Assembly: GCA_900544825.1 (NCBI GenBank)
Contig: UQWP01000028.1
Span: 1-41,530, forward strand
Length of the DNA stretch: 41,530 nt
DNA from: an uncultured Prevotella sp.
GTDB lineage: Bacteria; Bacteroidota; Bacteroidia; Bacteroidales; Bacteroidaceae
Reading direction: 5' to 3'
Shown: piece by piece, positions 24,493 through 33,241 of the stretch
How the letters are laid out: every line of letters starts with the position of its first letter
Position numbering within the stretch: position 1 is the stretch's first letter
The notes under the pieces: generated by a model
Told to the model about the DNA's origin: nothing
Database searches by the model: none
Seen by the model: the letters and a program-made list of their open reading frames with translations, nothing else
Position numbers and translations under genes: made by a program

Positions 24493-26868
24493 ATGAAGCA
24501 TCTGCTTTTTACGTTTGCACTAGCTGCCTCAGGCTTTTTGAACTGCCAGGCGGCAACAGTTGATAAAACTCCCCTACCCAACAAGTTGTGGTACAACAAG
24601 CCTGCATACGCCTTCGAAGAGTCACTGCCACTGGGCAACGGCAAACTGGGTGCGCTGGTTTACGGCGGAGCCAACAATGATTCCATACAGCTCAATGACA
24701 TCACTCTCTGGACGGGCGTTCCTGTAAACCCTAACGAAGGAGGCGAAGCCTACAAGTGGATTCCCAAAATCAGGGAAGCCCTGTTTAAGGAGGATTACAA
24801 GACTGCCGATTCCCTGCAGCACTATGTACAAGGACACAACTCTGAGTTCTACCAGCCGCTGGGCATGATCAATATCATAGACTGCAACCAGGGAGAATTT
24901 ACTGATTACTATCGTGAGTTAAGTCTCGACAATTCCCTTGCTACAGTACAATTCAAGCGCAATGGTATTCAATACACCAAGGAGTACTTTGCCTCACATC
25001 CCGACAAGATGATTGCCATCAAGTTGAGTGCCTCTCAAAAGAGAGCTATCAACAGCGACATCTCCCTAACCTCCCTCATTCCTCATCAGGTGAAAGCATC
25101 CAGAGGCCAGATTACCATGACAGGTCATGTTCTGGGTGATGAAGCCAACAGTACACATTACTGTGCGATGCTCCAGGTAAAGAACGCCGATGGACAGGTG
25201 TGGGCTGACGATTCGGTACTCCATCTGAAAGATGTAAGCGAGGCTATCATCTATCTCGTCAACGAGACAAGCTACAATGGCTTCGACAAGCACCCGGTGA
25301 AGGAAGGGGCTCCGTATATCGAAAGAGTATCTGATGATGCCTGGCATCTTGCCAACTTCACCTATGATGAATTCAAGCAGCGCCATATCGTTGATTACAG
25401 GAAACTCTTTGATAGAGTAAGCCTGAACCTGAAAGGTGCCAAATTTGATGCTTCCCGCCCTACCGACCAGCAGTTGCTCACCTATAGCGACAACCACGAG
25501 AACAACCCTTATCTGGAGCAGCTCTATTTCCAATATGGCAGATACCTGCTCATCAGCAGTAGCCGCACCCAAGGGGTACCAGCCAATCTGCAGGGCCTTT
25601 GGGCACCAGCCCTCCGTTCTCCATGGCGTGGCAACTATACCATCAACATCAATCTGGAAGAGAATTACTGGCCAGCAGAAGTTGCCAATCTCTCAGAACT
25701 GGTTGCTCCTGTAGATGGATTGGTAAAAGGCTTGTCGGTGACAGGTCGCCACAATGCCCAGCACTTCTACGGTATCGATAAGGGATGGTGCGCCGGACAT
25801 AATACCGATGCGTGGGCGATGAGCAACCCAGTGGGAACCGGAAATGAGAGCCCGCAATGGAGCAACTGGGCGATGGGGGGAGCCTGGCTTGTAGAAACTC
25901 TCTGGGATCACTACGACTATACCCGTGATACGGAATATCTCCGCAGCACAGCCTATCCTTTGATGAAGGGCGCTGCCGATTTCCTGTTAGCGTGGCTCAT
26001 CCCAAACCCGCACAATCCGAACGAACTGATTACTGCTCCTTGTACTTCGCCAGAAGCAGACTATATCACAGATAAAGGCTACCGTGGCAGCAGTTTCTAT
26101 GGCGGAACCGCCGACCTCGCCATCATCCGTGAGCTCTTCAAGAACACTATCAAGGGAGCGAAAGCCCTAGGTATCGACAGTGATTACCAGCAGCAGTTGC
26201 AAGCTGCCGTCGATCGTCTGCGTCCTTACCACATCGGAAAGCGAGGCAACCTGATGGAATGGTATCACGATTGGGATGACCAGGATTGGCATCATCGCCA
26301 TCAGTCTCACCTGCTCGGTCTCTATCCGTTCCACCAGATTTCGGTAGCAAAGACACCCGAACTTGCTGCAGCCGCAACCAAGACTTTGGAGATCAAGGGC
26401 GACAATTCTACCGGTTGGAGTACCGGTTGGAGAATCAACCTCTGGGCTCGTCTGCATCGTGCCGACAAGGCTTATCAAATATATCGCAAGTTGCTCACCT
26501 ACGTAAGTCCAGAGGTTTACAAGGATAGAAAGCATCATAGTGGCGGCACCTATCCTAACCTCTTCGATGCCCATCCACCTTTCCAGATTGATGGCAACTT
26601 CGGAGGCACCGCAGGTGTTTGCGAGATGCTGATGCAATGCGATGGCGAGACGATGGATCTGCTCCCTGCTCTTCCTCTGGAATGGCAGGCAGGAGAGATA
26701 AAAGGTCTGAAGGCCCGTGGCAACTATGGCGTTTCGCTCGCATGGAACAAAGGCAAGCTGACTCAGGCAACCATCACCAGCAAGAACGAGGGTAATCTGA
26801 CCATCCACTACAATGGCAAACAGAAAGTCCTCACCTTCAAGGCTGGAGAAACAAAGACCATCAGATAA
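24493..26868 (+). CDS. Secreted glycoside hydrolase family 95 (alpha-L-fucosidase-like)
   Basis: With the start at 24493 this is 791 residues, normal for GH95, beginning with a signal peptide (about 1-20, ending CQA). The frame runs upstream to 24313 inside gyrB, but that part has no family support. GH95 landmarks are present: LGNGKLGALVYGG at the start of the mature enzyme, ININLEENYWPAEVANL in the (alpha/alpha)6 barrel, TSPEAD with Glu521 as candidate general acid, and IDGNFGGTAG with Asp700. By family, it releases alpha-1,2-linked fucose or sometimes alpha-L-galactose from host or plant glycans. A beta-sandwich protein of unknown function follows. No promoter box was found between it and gyrB. 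Confidence 0.88.
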   Translation: MKHLLFTFALAASGFLNCQAATVDKTPLPNKLWYNKPAYAFEESLPLGNGKLGALVYGGANNDSIQLNDITLWTGVPVNPNEGGEAYKWIPKIREALFKEDYKTADSLQHYVQGHNSEFYQPLGMINIIDCNQGEFTDYYRELSLDNSLATVQFKRNGIQYTKEYFASHPDKMIAIKLSASQKRAINSDISLTSLIPHQVKASRGQITMTGHVLGDEANSTHYCAMLQVKNADGQVWADDSVLHLKDVSEAIIYLVNETSYNGFDKHPVKEGAPYIERVSDDAWHLANFTYDEFKQRHIVDYRKLFDRVSLNLKGAKFDASRPTDQQLLTYSDNHENNPYLEQLYFQYGRYLLISSSRTQGVPANLQGLWAPALRSPWRGNYTININLEENYWPAEVANLSELVAPVDGLVKGLSVTGRHNAQHFYGIDKGWCAGHNTDAWAMSNPVGTGNESPQWSNWAMGGAWLVETLWDHYDYTRDTEYLRSTAYPLMKGAADFLLAWLIPNPHNPNELITAPCTSPEADYITDKGYRGSSFYGGTADLAIIRELFKNTIKGAKALGIDSDYQQQLQAAVDRLRPYHIGKRGNLMEWYHDWDDQDWHHRHQSHLLGLYPFHQISVAKTPELAAAATKTLEIKGDNSTGWSTGWRINLWARLHRADKAYQIYRKLLTYVSPEVYKDRKHHSGGTYPNLFDAHPPFQIDGNFGGTAGVCEMLMQCDGETMDLLPALPLEWQAGEIKGLKARGNYGVSLAWNKGKLTQATITSKNEGNLTIHYNGKQKVLTFKAGETKTIR

Positions 26869-26968
26869 AAGATCCATATCGATCTTATCTATATCTATAG
26901 AGTAAAAGACTATAGTTATCTATTAGAGTAAAAGACAAAACATTAAAGAAAAGGACAAAAGTAAATCA

Positions 26969-27892
26969 ATGAGATACATAACAACTCTCATCATTTCTAT
27001 ACTTTGGGTACTGAGCTCCCATGCACAGGAGTTCGGTACCCACTGGATTTCCTATCCCCTGCCCAACGATTCTTCAGAGGTATGGTTCCGCCAAAGCTAT
27101 ATTATGGATGAGCGCCCTACCCAAGCCTTTATGAACATAGCAAGTACAGGCAACTACAAACTCTATATCAACGAGAGAAACGTAACGGGAAGTCTGAAAT
27201 TCGACGGCATCAAGGACAGCATTCTTCTGAACCGAACCATCGACGTAACCCGCTTCCTCAAAAATGGCGAGAATGTGATTGCTGTATGGTATGCCCCACA
27301 AGGCAAACCTAGTTACGGCAAACAACTATCGCTGGAGTTCTACGGATGGCAGCAGGACAGCATTCCTTTCTACCAGAAAGCAGACGGCAAATGGCTCTGC
27401 CGACAACTCAAGGAATGCTGCAATGGAGAAGGCGAACGCTTCCATGCCCGCACCAATACGCAGGCTTGGAAATCTGAGGAATACCAACCTTACGGATGGA
27501 TTCACCCTACCGGTTGCGTCATCACCGACGAATATAGGCAGGATACAGCTTATGTAGCGAATTATAAAGCTTTCGGTGACAAGAAGGTTATCAAGGATGA
27601 AAACAAGCTCTACAAGATATTGAAACCTGCCTGTACATACAGAGACTCCACCGGTTACAACATCGACTTTGGCAGACCTTTCTATGGCACCATCCGCCTT
27701 ACGCTGCGAGGAGCCGGCAAAGGAACCAGATTAAAGATCAATGATTTCCTGTACATCTGCAACGGAGAACTGGATGAGCAGGCATTCTGCCGATTTAAAT
27801 TCAGCAAGCAAAAGATATACACTCTTACCTGGAAAGGAAGATTCAAGGAAAGTGATATCGTGGATATTGAAGGATTAGAGATTTCGGAATAA
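26969..27892 (+). CDS. Secreted rhamnosidase-like beta-domain protein lacking a catalytic barrel
   Basis: A 307-residue secreted protein (signal peptide about 1-19, ending SHA). The first half, WISYPLPND...VWFRQSY and NYKLYINERNVTG, resembles the N-terminal beta-sandwich of bacterial alpha-L-rhamnosidases. The second half, NIDFGRPFYGTIRLTLRGAGKGTRLKI in outline, resembles the next beta domain of those enzymes. The helical catalytic barrel that should follow is absent: the frame stops cleanly and a terminator follows at once. I therefore see a non-catalytic carbohydrate-binding-like protein or the remnant of a GH78 or GH106-like enzyme. It lies 100 bp after the GH95 gene, suggesting a shared glycan target. 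The family call is from pattern similarity only. Confidence 0.6.
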   Translation: MRYITTLIISILWVLSSHAQEFGTHWISYPLPNDSSEVWFRQSYIMDERPTQAFMNIASTGNYKLYINERNVTGSLKFDGIKDSILLNRTIDVTRFLKNGENVIAVWYAPQGKPSYGKQLSLEFYGWQQDSIPFYQKADGKWLCRQLKECCNGEGERFHARTNTQAWKSEEYQPYGWIHPTGCVITDEYRQDTAYVANYKAFGDKKVIKDENKLYKILKPACTYRDSTGYNIDFGRPFYGTIRLTLRGAGKGTRLKINDFLYICNGELDEQAFCRFKFSKQKIYTLTWKGRFKESDIVDIEGLEISE

Positions 27893-27922
27893 GCTACCAG
27901 GCTTTTCGAAATCTCTTTTTTA
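27877..27922 (+). terminator. Terminator after the rhamnosidase-like gene
   Basis: agagatttcg (27877-27886) pairs with cgaaatctct (27907-27916), then tttttatt. The left arm is inside the coding end. Confidence 0.75.
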
Positions 27923-28558
27923 TTAATCTTCCAAGTCGGCGAGTAACTGCTCTGCCACTTCGCAAAGTTCATCATACCATTCCTTGCCGAATTTCTCAAT
28001 CAACGGACCTTCCAGGAACTTATAAACCGGAAGATTCAACTCCTCACCCTTCTTGATGGCATCCTTGCAGATACGCCACTTGTTATAGTTGATGCCATAC
28101 ACTTCGTTTCCGAAATCCTTGGCACGGATTGGATACAAGGCACAGGAGATAGGCTTCTTGAACTTCGACTTGCCTTCGCGATAAGCACGTTCCAAGGCAC
28201 AGAGACAGCAGTTAGGAATCGTATGTCCATCGCCCAGGTCTTTCAAATCCTGATAGCAGGTAAACACACAATCCTTACCATTCACGATGCTCGTTACCAA
28301 ATCGCCCTCAATATCGGTATAAGCCACGCCCTGCTTATCAATGATAGCCTGAGCAGAAGCCGAGAGATCATCCCAAACCACATCGAGCGTATCCTCTATC
28401 TCCATGATTTCATCCAGGGTTACAGGAGCTCCCGCATCGCCTTCGATGCAGCACTCACCCTTGCAGGCATCAAGGTCGCAACAGAATTTTTCGGTGATGA
28501 TATCAGGTGAAACCAATACGTTGCCCACCTGCAGAATACGCAGTTCGTCTTTCTTCAT
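27923..28558 (-). CDS. DUF3109 family cysteine-rich protein
   Basis: A 211-residue cytoplasmic protein with many cysteines: CCDLDACKGECC near residues 26-37, then CVFTC, CCLC and a later SCALYPIR. This pattern matches the DUF3109 family, which resembles the YkgJ-type CxxxCC metal-binding proteins. It probably binds zinc or an iron-sulfur cluster, but the function of the family is unknown. It is convergent with the rhamnosidase-like gene and downstream of ung on the same strand, behind a terminator. Confidence 0.8.
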   Translation of the reverse strand: MKKDELRILQVGNVLVSPDIITEKFCCDLDACKGECCIEGDAGAPVTLDEIMEIEDTLDVVWDDLSASAQAIIDKQGVAYTDIEGDLVTSIVNGKDCVFTCYQDLKDLGDGHTIPNCCLCALERAYREGKSKFKKPISCALYPIRAKDFGNEVYGINYNKWRICKDAIKKGEELNLPVYKFLEGPLIEKFGKEWYDELCEVAEQLLADLED

Positions 28559-28594
28559 AATGTTTTTTGAGATGAATAAATGTCTTTGATATAT

Positions 28595-28630
28595 ATTAAA
28601 AATGATAGCTACCCATGAGTGGATAGCTAT
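28595..28630 (-). terminator. Terminator after ung
   Basis: On the minus strand an 11-bp stem (28630-28620 with 28615-28605, one G-U pair, 4-base loop) is followed by CATTTTTAATA. It ends the ung transcript. Confidence 0.7.
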
Positions 28631-28646
28631 ATATTAATAGGTGTGC

Positions 28647-29312
28647 CTACCATTGGATAGGCGCAATCCCGTTCTGCTGCAGATATGCATTGCAACGGGA
28701 GAAATGATGATTGCCAAACCATCCGCCTCTGTTGGCAGATAATGGCGAAGGATGCACGCTCTGCAATATCAAGTGCTTGCTCGTATCGATAAGGTTAGCC
28801 TTGCTGCGGGCATAACCGCCCCAAAGGATAAACACCAAATGCTCCTTATCCTTGCTGAGTGCCTTGATAGCGGCATCTGTAAACTCCTCCCAGCCTTTGC
28901 GCTGATGACTTGCCGCTTGATGGGCACGAACGGTAAGGGTGGCGTTGAGCAACAATACTCCCTGCTTTGCCCAGCGGGTCAAATCTCCCGTGGCTGGCAT
29001 CGGAGTACCGAGATCCATCTGAATCTCCTTGAATATATTAATCAATGATGGTGGAAAAGTGTTTCCTTCAGGCACGGAGAAGCTCAATCCCATCGCCTGT
29101 CCCGGCTCATGGTAAGGATCCTGCCCAATAATCACCACCTTCACATCATCGAAAGGACAGAGATTGAAGGCATTGAAAATCAAACGGCCAGGAGGATAAC
29201 AGGGCGTACGCAGGTATTCCTCTTTTACGAAGTTTGTAAGGTCAACAAAATACTGCTTGTCGAACTCTTCTCCTATATGCTGTCTCCAACTTTCTTCTAT
29301 CTTTACGTCCAT
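28647..29312 (-). CDS. ung: Uracil-DNA glycosylase
   Basis: A 221-residue family 1 uracil-DNA glycosylase that removes uracil from DNA to start base excision repair. The water-activating loop GQDPYHEPGQAMGLSFSV is near residues 62-79, LLLNATLTV is the uracil-recognition block, and HPSPLSANRG near 186-195 is the DNA-intercalation loop. All key motifs are intact and the length is normal. It has its own terminators on both sides. Confidence 0.96.
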   Translation of the reverse strand: MDVKIEESWRQHIGEEFDKQYFVDLTNFVKEEYLRTPCYPPGRLIFNAFNLCPFDDVKVVIIGQDPYHEPGQAMGLSFSVPEGNTFPPSLINIFKEIQMDLGTPMPATGDLTRWAKQGVLLLNATLTVRAHQAASHQRKGWEEFTDAAIKALSKDKEHLVFILWGGYARSKANLIDTSKHLILQSVHPSPLSANRGGWFGNHHFSRCNAYLQQNGIAPIQW

Positions 29313-29328
29313 AATGTTTTAAGTTAAA

Positions 29329-29358
29329 GAAGTCAAGGCTCCAAAAAGCCTTGACTTC
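29329..29358 (-). terminator. Terminator after gpmI
   Basis: A perfect 12-bp stem, gaagtcaaggct (29329-29340) with agccttgacttc (29347-29358), 6-base loop. On the minus strand it lies just after the gpmI stop codon and is followed by TTTAACTT. Confidence 0.75.
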
Positions 29359-29369
29359 CGAAATTATTA

Positions 29370-30887
29370 TTAGTCAATAATCAAGTTCTCACCTGTCATA
29401 TCAGCTGGCTGCTCCAAGCCCATGATGTGGAGGATAGAAGGAGCAACGTCTGCCAAACGGCCATCCTTAACAGTAGCTGAGTTGTTGTCAGTTACGTAGA
29501 TGAATGGAACTGGGTTCAAAGAGTGAGCGGTATTTGGTGTACCGTCCTCGTTGATAGCGTGGTCTGCATTACCATGGTCAGCGATGATGATAGCCTCATA
29601 ATCGTTAGCCTTGGCAGCCTCGATAACGTCCTTTACGCAGTTGTCAACAGCGTGAACAGCCTTAGCGATAGCGTTGTAGATACCAGTGTGACCTACCATA
29701 TCACCATTAGCGAAGTTAACAACAATGAAGTCGTACTCCTGTGTGTTGATAGCACCAACCAGCTTATCCTTAACCTCGTAAGCGCTCATCTCTGGCTTCA
29801 GGTCGTATGTAGCCACCTTTGGAGAAGGAACCAGGATACGGTCCTCGCCCTCGTATGGAGTCTCACGACCACCATTGAAGAAGAATGTTACGTGAGCATA
29901 CTTCTCTGTCTCTGCAGTGTGGAGCTGCTTCTTGCCCTGTGCGCTCAAGTACTCACCGAGAGTGTTCATTACGTTCTCCTTAGGGAAGAGGATGTGAACG
30001 CCCTGGAAACTTGCATCGTATGGAGTCATGCAGTAGTACTGCAAGTCCTTGATGGTATGCATGCCTTCCTCTGGCATATCCTGCTGAGTCAATACCTGTG
30101 TCAACTCCTTGGCACGGTCGTTACGGTAGTTGATGAAGATAACAACATCACCCTCCTGGATAGTACCGTCAACCTTTGAGTTATTGATTGGCTTGATGAA
30201 CTCGTCAGTTACGTCCTCATCATAGCTCTCCTGCATTGCCTTCACCATATCGTCAGCCTGCTTACCCTTACCCTCAACGAGCAAGTCGTATGCTTCCTTC
30301 ACACGATTCCAACGCTTGTCACGGTCCATAGCATAGAAACGACCTACGATGCTTGCGATGTGTGCACCGTTCTTATCGCAGCAAGCCTGAACCTCCTCGA
30401 TGAAGCCCTTACCGCTCTTAGGGTCTGTATCACGACCATCCATGAAGCAGTGAACGTATGTCTCCTTCAAACCATATTCCTTACCAATCTCAATCAACTT
30501 GAAGAGGTGATCCAAAGAAGAGTGAACACCACCGGTAGAAGTCAAGCCCATCAAGTGGAGCTTCTTACCTGTCTTCTGAGCATAGCTGTAAGCGTTGATG
30601 ATCTCCTGATTCTTCAAGATATCACCGCTCTCGCAAGCCTTGTTGATCTTAACGAGGTCCTGATATACCACACGACCAGCACCGATGTTGAGGTGACCTA
30701 CCTCAGAGTTACCCATCTGACCGTTAGGAAGACCTACGTCCTCGCCACAAGTCTGGAGAGTAGAATGTGCTGAAACTGCTGTCAAATAATCGAGATAAGG
30801 AGTTGGAGTCTTGAAGATAACATCACCCTTATCATGCTTACCGATTCCCCATCCGTCGAGAATCATTAAAAGAGCTTTTTTTGCCAT
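29370..30887 (-). CDS. gpmI: 2,3-bisphosphoglycerate-independent phosphoglycerate mutase
   Basis: A 505-residue enzyme of the alkaline phosphatase superfamily that interconverts 3- and 2-phosphoglycerate in glycolysis and gluconeogenesis, using two manganese ions. It starts MAKKALLMILDGWG, with the first metal ligand Asp near residue 11. The catalytic serine lies in GQMGNSEVGHLNIGAGR around 57-73. The C-terminal metal block IIADHGNADH is also intact. Its own promoter is at 30925-30955. Confidence 0.97.
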   Translation of the reverse strand: MAKKALLMILDGWGIGKHDKGDVIFKTPTPYLDYLTAVSAHSTLQTCGEDVGLPNGQMGNSEVGHLNIGAGRVVYQDLVKINKACESGDILKNQEIINAYSYAQKTGKKLHLMGLTSTGGVHSSLDHLFKLIEIGKEYGLKETYVHCFMDGRDTDPKSGKGFIEEVQACCDKNGAHIASIVGRFYAMDRDKRWNRVKEAYDLLVEGKGKQADDMVKAMQESYDEDVTDEFIKPINNSKVDGTIQEGDVVIFINYRNDRAKELTQVLTQQDMPEEGMHTIKDLQYYCMTPYDASFQGVHILFPKENVMNTLGEYLSAQGKKQLHTAETEKYAHVTFFFNGGRETPYEGEDRILVPSPKVATYDLKPEMSAYEVKDKLVGAINTQEYDFIVVNFANGDMVGHTGIYNAIAKAVHAVDNCVKDVIEAAKANDYEAIIIADHGNADHAINEDGTPNTAHSLNPVPFIYVTDNNSATVKDGRLADVAPSILHIMGLEQPADMTGENLIID

Positions 30888-30924
30888 AATTACATAAAAT
30901 AATTTAAATTCGAATTTCTGCCTG

Positions 30925-30955
30925 CAAAGTTACAACAAAATAGGTGAAGGACAAA
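30925..30955 (-). promoter_or_regulatory. gpmI promoter
   Basis: On the minus strand TTTG (30955-30952), 19 bp, TAACTTTG (30932-30925). A full consensus match, leaving a leader of roughly 30 nt. Confidence 0.78.
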
Positions 30956-30964
30956 ATAAATTAA

Positions 30965-31002
30965 GATAAAAAAACTCCCACCTTTCTAAAAAGATGAGAG
31001 TT
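30965..31002 (-). terminator. Terminator of the wHTH membrane regulator
   Basis: On the minus strand a 13-bp stem with two G-U pairs (31002-30990 with 30985-30973) is followed by TTTTTTTATC. It lies just after the regulator stop at 31008. Confidence 0.82.
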
Positions 31003-31007
31003 GATAA

Positions 31008-32093
31008 CTAAGAACAACAAGTACGCAGGATATATCCCTTCTTGATGACGGCTTCGATGCTTACCTTTTCATCCAGGTTCAATGCCCGGCGAAGATATGT
31101 AATCTGCACGTTCAGGGCAAGGGAATTGGAGTATGAGTCATCCCCCCAGACTTCATTCAGTATGAAATCCCGCTCCACAAGCTGGTTCTGGTTCTCGGCA
31201 AGAAGCTTCAGAATTTCTGCTTGACGAGATGTGATGACTACTCTGGAATTACCACATTGCAGTTCATTCTGCGCATAATAGAAGGCGATGGAACCGATTG
31301 AAACGGCGGATTCTTCGCCTTTATCGTCTTCTTTCGGCTGCTTCAACTCATAAATCATATTCTTCAGGAACTCATGGCGAATGCCATCAATGCGTTTCTG
31401 GAAGACAATAGTCTTAACCAGATAATACAGACATCCTATCAAGATGAAAAAGAGAAAGATGCTTCCTATCAATTGCCACATCATAGCTTTGAGCGTTCGA
31501 GTAACAGGAATGGACACCTGAAAGGAAATACCTTGGCGAAACATAGGATTCGTCTGATACTTCACCGTCACTACTCGTGACCATTTGCCTTCGACATCAT
31601 ATCTTGCATTCAGAAAGACGGTCTTGTAATCCAGATGTCGAAAAGAAGATATCTTTCCATATCCCTTATCATCCAGCAATCTTTGATAGGCAGCCAAGGA
31701 AGGATGCTTACCTATATAAGCCAGATATCTGCTGATGATGAGATAAGCATCATCACCCGTAAGATCAGGATTATTCAAACGGACAAGAAAGCGATGATTC
31801 TTCCAGAAAGAAAGCGTAGTACGGCTACATCCCTTCTTCATATCATATTCAGATTCTACCTTAAGCATAACCGTATCTCTTCTACCTTTCGTAGATGAAT
31901 TTTCCTGTAACTTTTTTCTATTCTTCAAATCTTGCGCCAACACCTCATCACAATCCTTCTTGAATTGCTCTACCTGCTGGTTTAAACTATATTGGCATTG
32001 CAGATGGAGCCAATAAGCCTGCGTGCAGAACAACAATACGATTGCTACCCCACATACCATCCACACTATTTTCAGCTTACTGTTACTGTTCAT
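31008..32093 (-). CDS. Membrane-bound regulator: histidine-kinase sensor remnant joined to OmpR-type winged helix
   Basis: I place the start at 32091-32093 (361 residues), because the -7 box at 32121-32128 lies after a longer in-frame ATG at 32153. Membrane segments at about 9-28 and 204-228 enclose a periplasmic domain, and CTQAYWL at the first one is typical of RprX-like sensor kinases. Directly after the second, residues 235-253 have the layout of a kinase H-box (HEFLKNMIYELKQP), but the phospho-accepting His is replaced by Tyr248. No ATPase or receiver domain follows; residues 279-360 are an OmpR/PhoB winged-helix domain (LTSRQAE-like VITSRQAEILKLL, ending KKGYIL). It looks like a one-component regulator made from a two-component pair. 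It is divergent from the GLPGLI/barrel operon, which is its likely target. Confidence 0.75.
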   Translation of the reverse strand: MNSNSKLKIVWMVCGVAIVLLFCTQAYWLHLQCQYSLNQQVEQFKKDCDEVLAQDLKNRKKLQENSSTKGRRDTVMLKVESEYDMKKGCSRTTLSFWKNHRFLVRLNNPDLTGDDAYLIISRYLAYIGKHPSLAAYQRLLDDKGYGKISSFRHLDYKTVFLNARYDVEGKWSRVVTVKYQTNPMFRQGISFQVSIPVTRTLKAMMWQLIGSIFLFFILIGCLYYLVKTIVFQKRIDGIRHEFLKNMIYELKQPKEDDKGEESAVSIGSIAFYYAQNELQCGNSRVVITSRQAEILKLLAENQNQLVERDFILNEVWGDDSYSNSLALNVQITYLRRALNLDEKVSIEAVIKKGYILRTCCS

Positions 32094-32120
32094 ACATTCC
32101 TGATCTTTTGAATTTGACGG

Positions 32121-32128
32121 CAAAGTTA
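32121..32128 (-). promoter_or_regulatory. -7 box of the membrane regulator
   Basis: CAAAGTTA reads TAACTTTG on the minus strand, a consensus -7 box. The nearest TTTG upstream is only 16 bp away, short of the usual spacing. Confidence 0.5.
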
Positions 32129-32236
32129 CTGAAAAATCCGTAAACAAAGGCATGAGTAATAAAATAATAATAGGCGAAAAGAAGCAAAAGTAATAACTCA
32201 GTAACAGAAATCATCGATTTCATCGGACAATCACAG

Positions 32237-32244
32237 TACCTTTG
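32237..32244 (+). promoter_or_regulatory. -7 box of the first GLPGLI operon
   Basis: TACCTTTG, 52 bp before the GLPGLI gene at 32297. No TTTG at -33, as often found where an activator is needed; that would suit control by the divergent winged-helix regulator. Confidence 0.5.
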
Positions 32245-32296
32245 CATCGTCAAAATGAATAAAGCAGATAAAACAAAGAATAAATAGACGAAGATT

Positions 32297-33160
32297 ATGA
32301 AAAAGGTATTATTGATGACATGGCTTGCATTGTATGCTTGCATGCTCCAAGCTCAAACAGTAAACCTGTTCGATGAATCAAGCATCGGCATGGGAGATTC
32401 CATAGATCAGGTAAAGTATCAGGTAGTGTATGATGCCGAGTATATTTACGAAAAGAAATATACCAAGACCGACACCATCATTGGCCGCATCGAAGAGAAA
32501 ATGCTCTTGCAGATTGGCAACAAGTATTCCGCATTCTACAGTTATCCGATATTCCAAAGAGACTCTACCATCTCTGCGAATATGGCAAAAGGAATACCTG
32601 TCAATTTCTCCGGTAATGGCGGACAGATTAATTGGAAAGTATATAAGAACTATCCAGAACAGGGCAAGACTGCCTATCTCGATTTCTTTGCAGCCGACAG
32701 ATACGTGTGCATTGAACCGATGGAACCGATAGACTGGCAACTCACTGACAGCATCGATTCCATCTGCGGTTACGAGTGCCACCAGGCAATTGCCAAGTTT
32801 AAAGGTAGAACTTGGATAGCATGGTACACGGAAGACATCCCTATTGACAATGGTCCCTGGAAACTGGGCGGACTGCCGGGATTGATACTCAAGGCTCGCG
32901 ACTCCGAGAACGATTATGGATTTACGGCTGTAGGACTCACAACCGGCAAAGGTTCCATACCTATCTATTATAAAGGTAAGACATTCGAGCCTATAGACCG
33001 CAAATCACTGACCTCCATTTACAAGAAATACTATGCCGACCCTATCGGCTATCTGCTTCAAGATGCCAAGTATGCTGCAATCGTAAAGATCAAGGATGAG
33101 AAAGGAAATATCCTGAAGCATTCCAAGCGTGCTGAGCCATACAATCCGATTGAAAGATAA
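32297..33160 (+). CDS. GLPGLI family secreted protein (first copy)
   Basis: A 287-residue protein with a signal peptide (about 1-20, ending LQAQ). It carries the family name motif in GPWKLGGLPGLILKARD near residues 193-209 and ends in NPIER, an ending shared with the other copies here. GLPGLI proteins are common in Bacteroidota; their function is unknown. They are predicted to be beta-rich, periplasmic or surface-exposed. This copy starts a two-gene unit with the barrel protein 81 bp downstream, whose secretion signal and plug suggest they work together at the outer membrane. Confidence 0.88.
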   Translation: MKKVLLMTWLALYACMLQAQTVNLFDESSIGMGDSIDQVKYQVVYDAEYIYEKKYTKTDTIIGRIEEKMLLQIGNKYSAFYSYPIFQRDSTISANMAKGIPVNFSGNGGQINWKVYKNYPEQGKTAYLDFFAADRYVCIEPMEPIDWQLTDSIDSICGYECHQAIAKFKGRTWIAWYTEDIPIDNGPWKLGGLPGLILKARDSENDYGFTAVGLTTGKGSIPIYYKGKTFEPIDRKSLTSIYKKYYADPIGYLLQDAKYAAIVKIKDEKGNILKHSKRAEPYNPIER

Positions 33161-33241
33161 CTAGCAGTTTACTTTTTAGCAAGACAAGCATCTTAAAAAG
33201 ATTAGCAAGATAAGTATCTAAGGTATAAAAGAAAAAAGAAG

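Noticed and set aside
32094..32153. Longer start for the winged-helix regulator
   Set aside because: The predicted -7 box (32121-32128) lies inside it, and the membrane segment follows directly from the later ATG.
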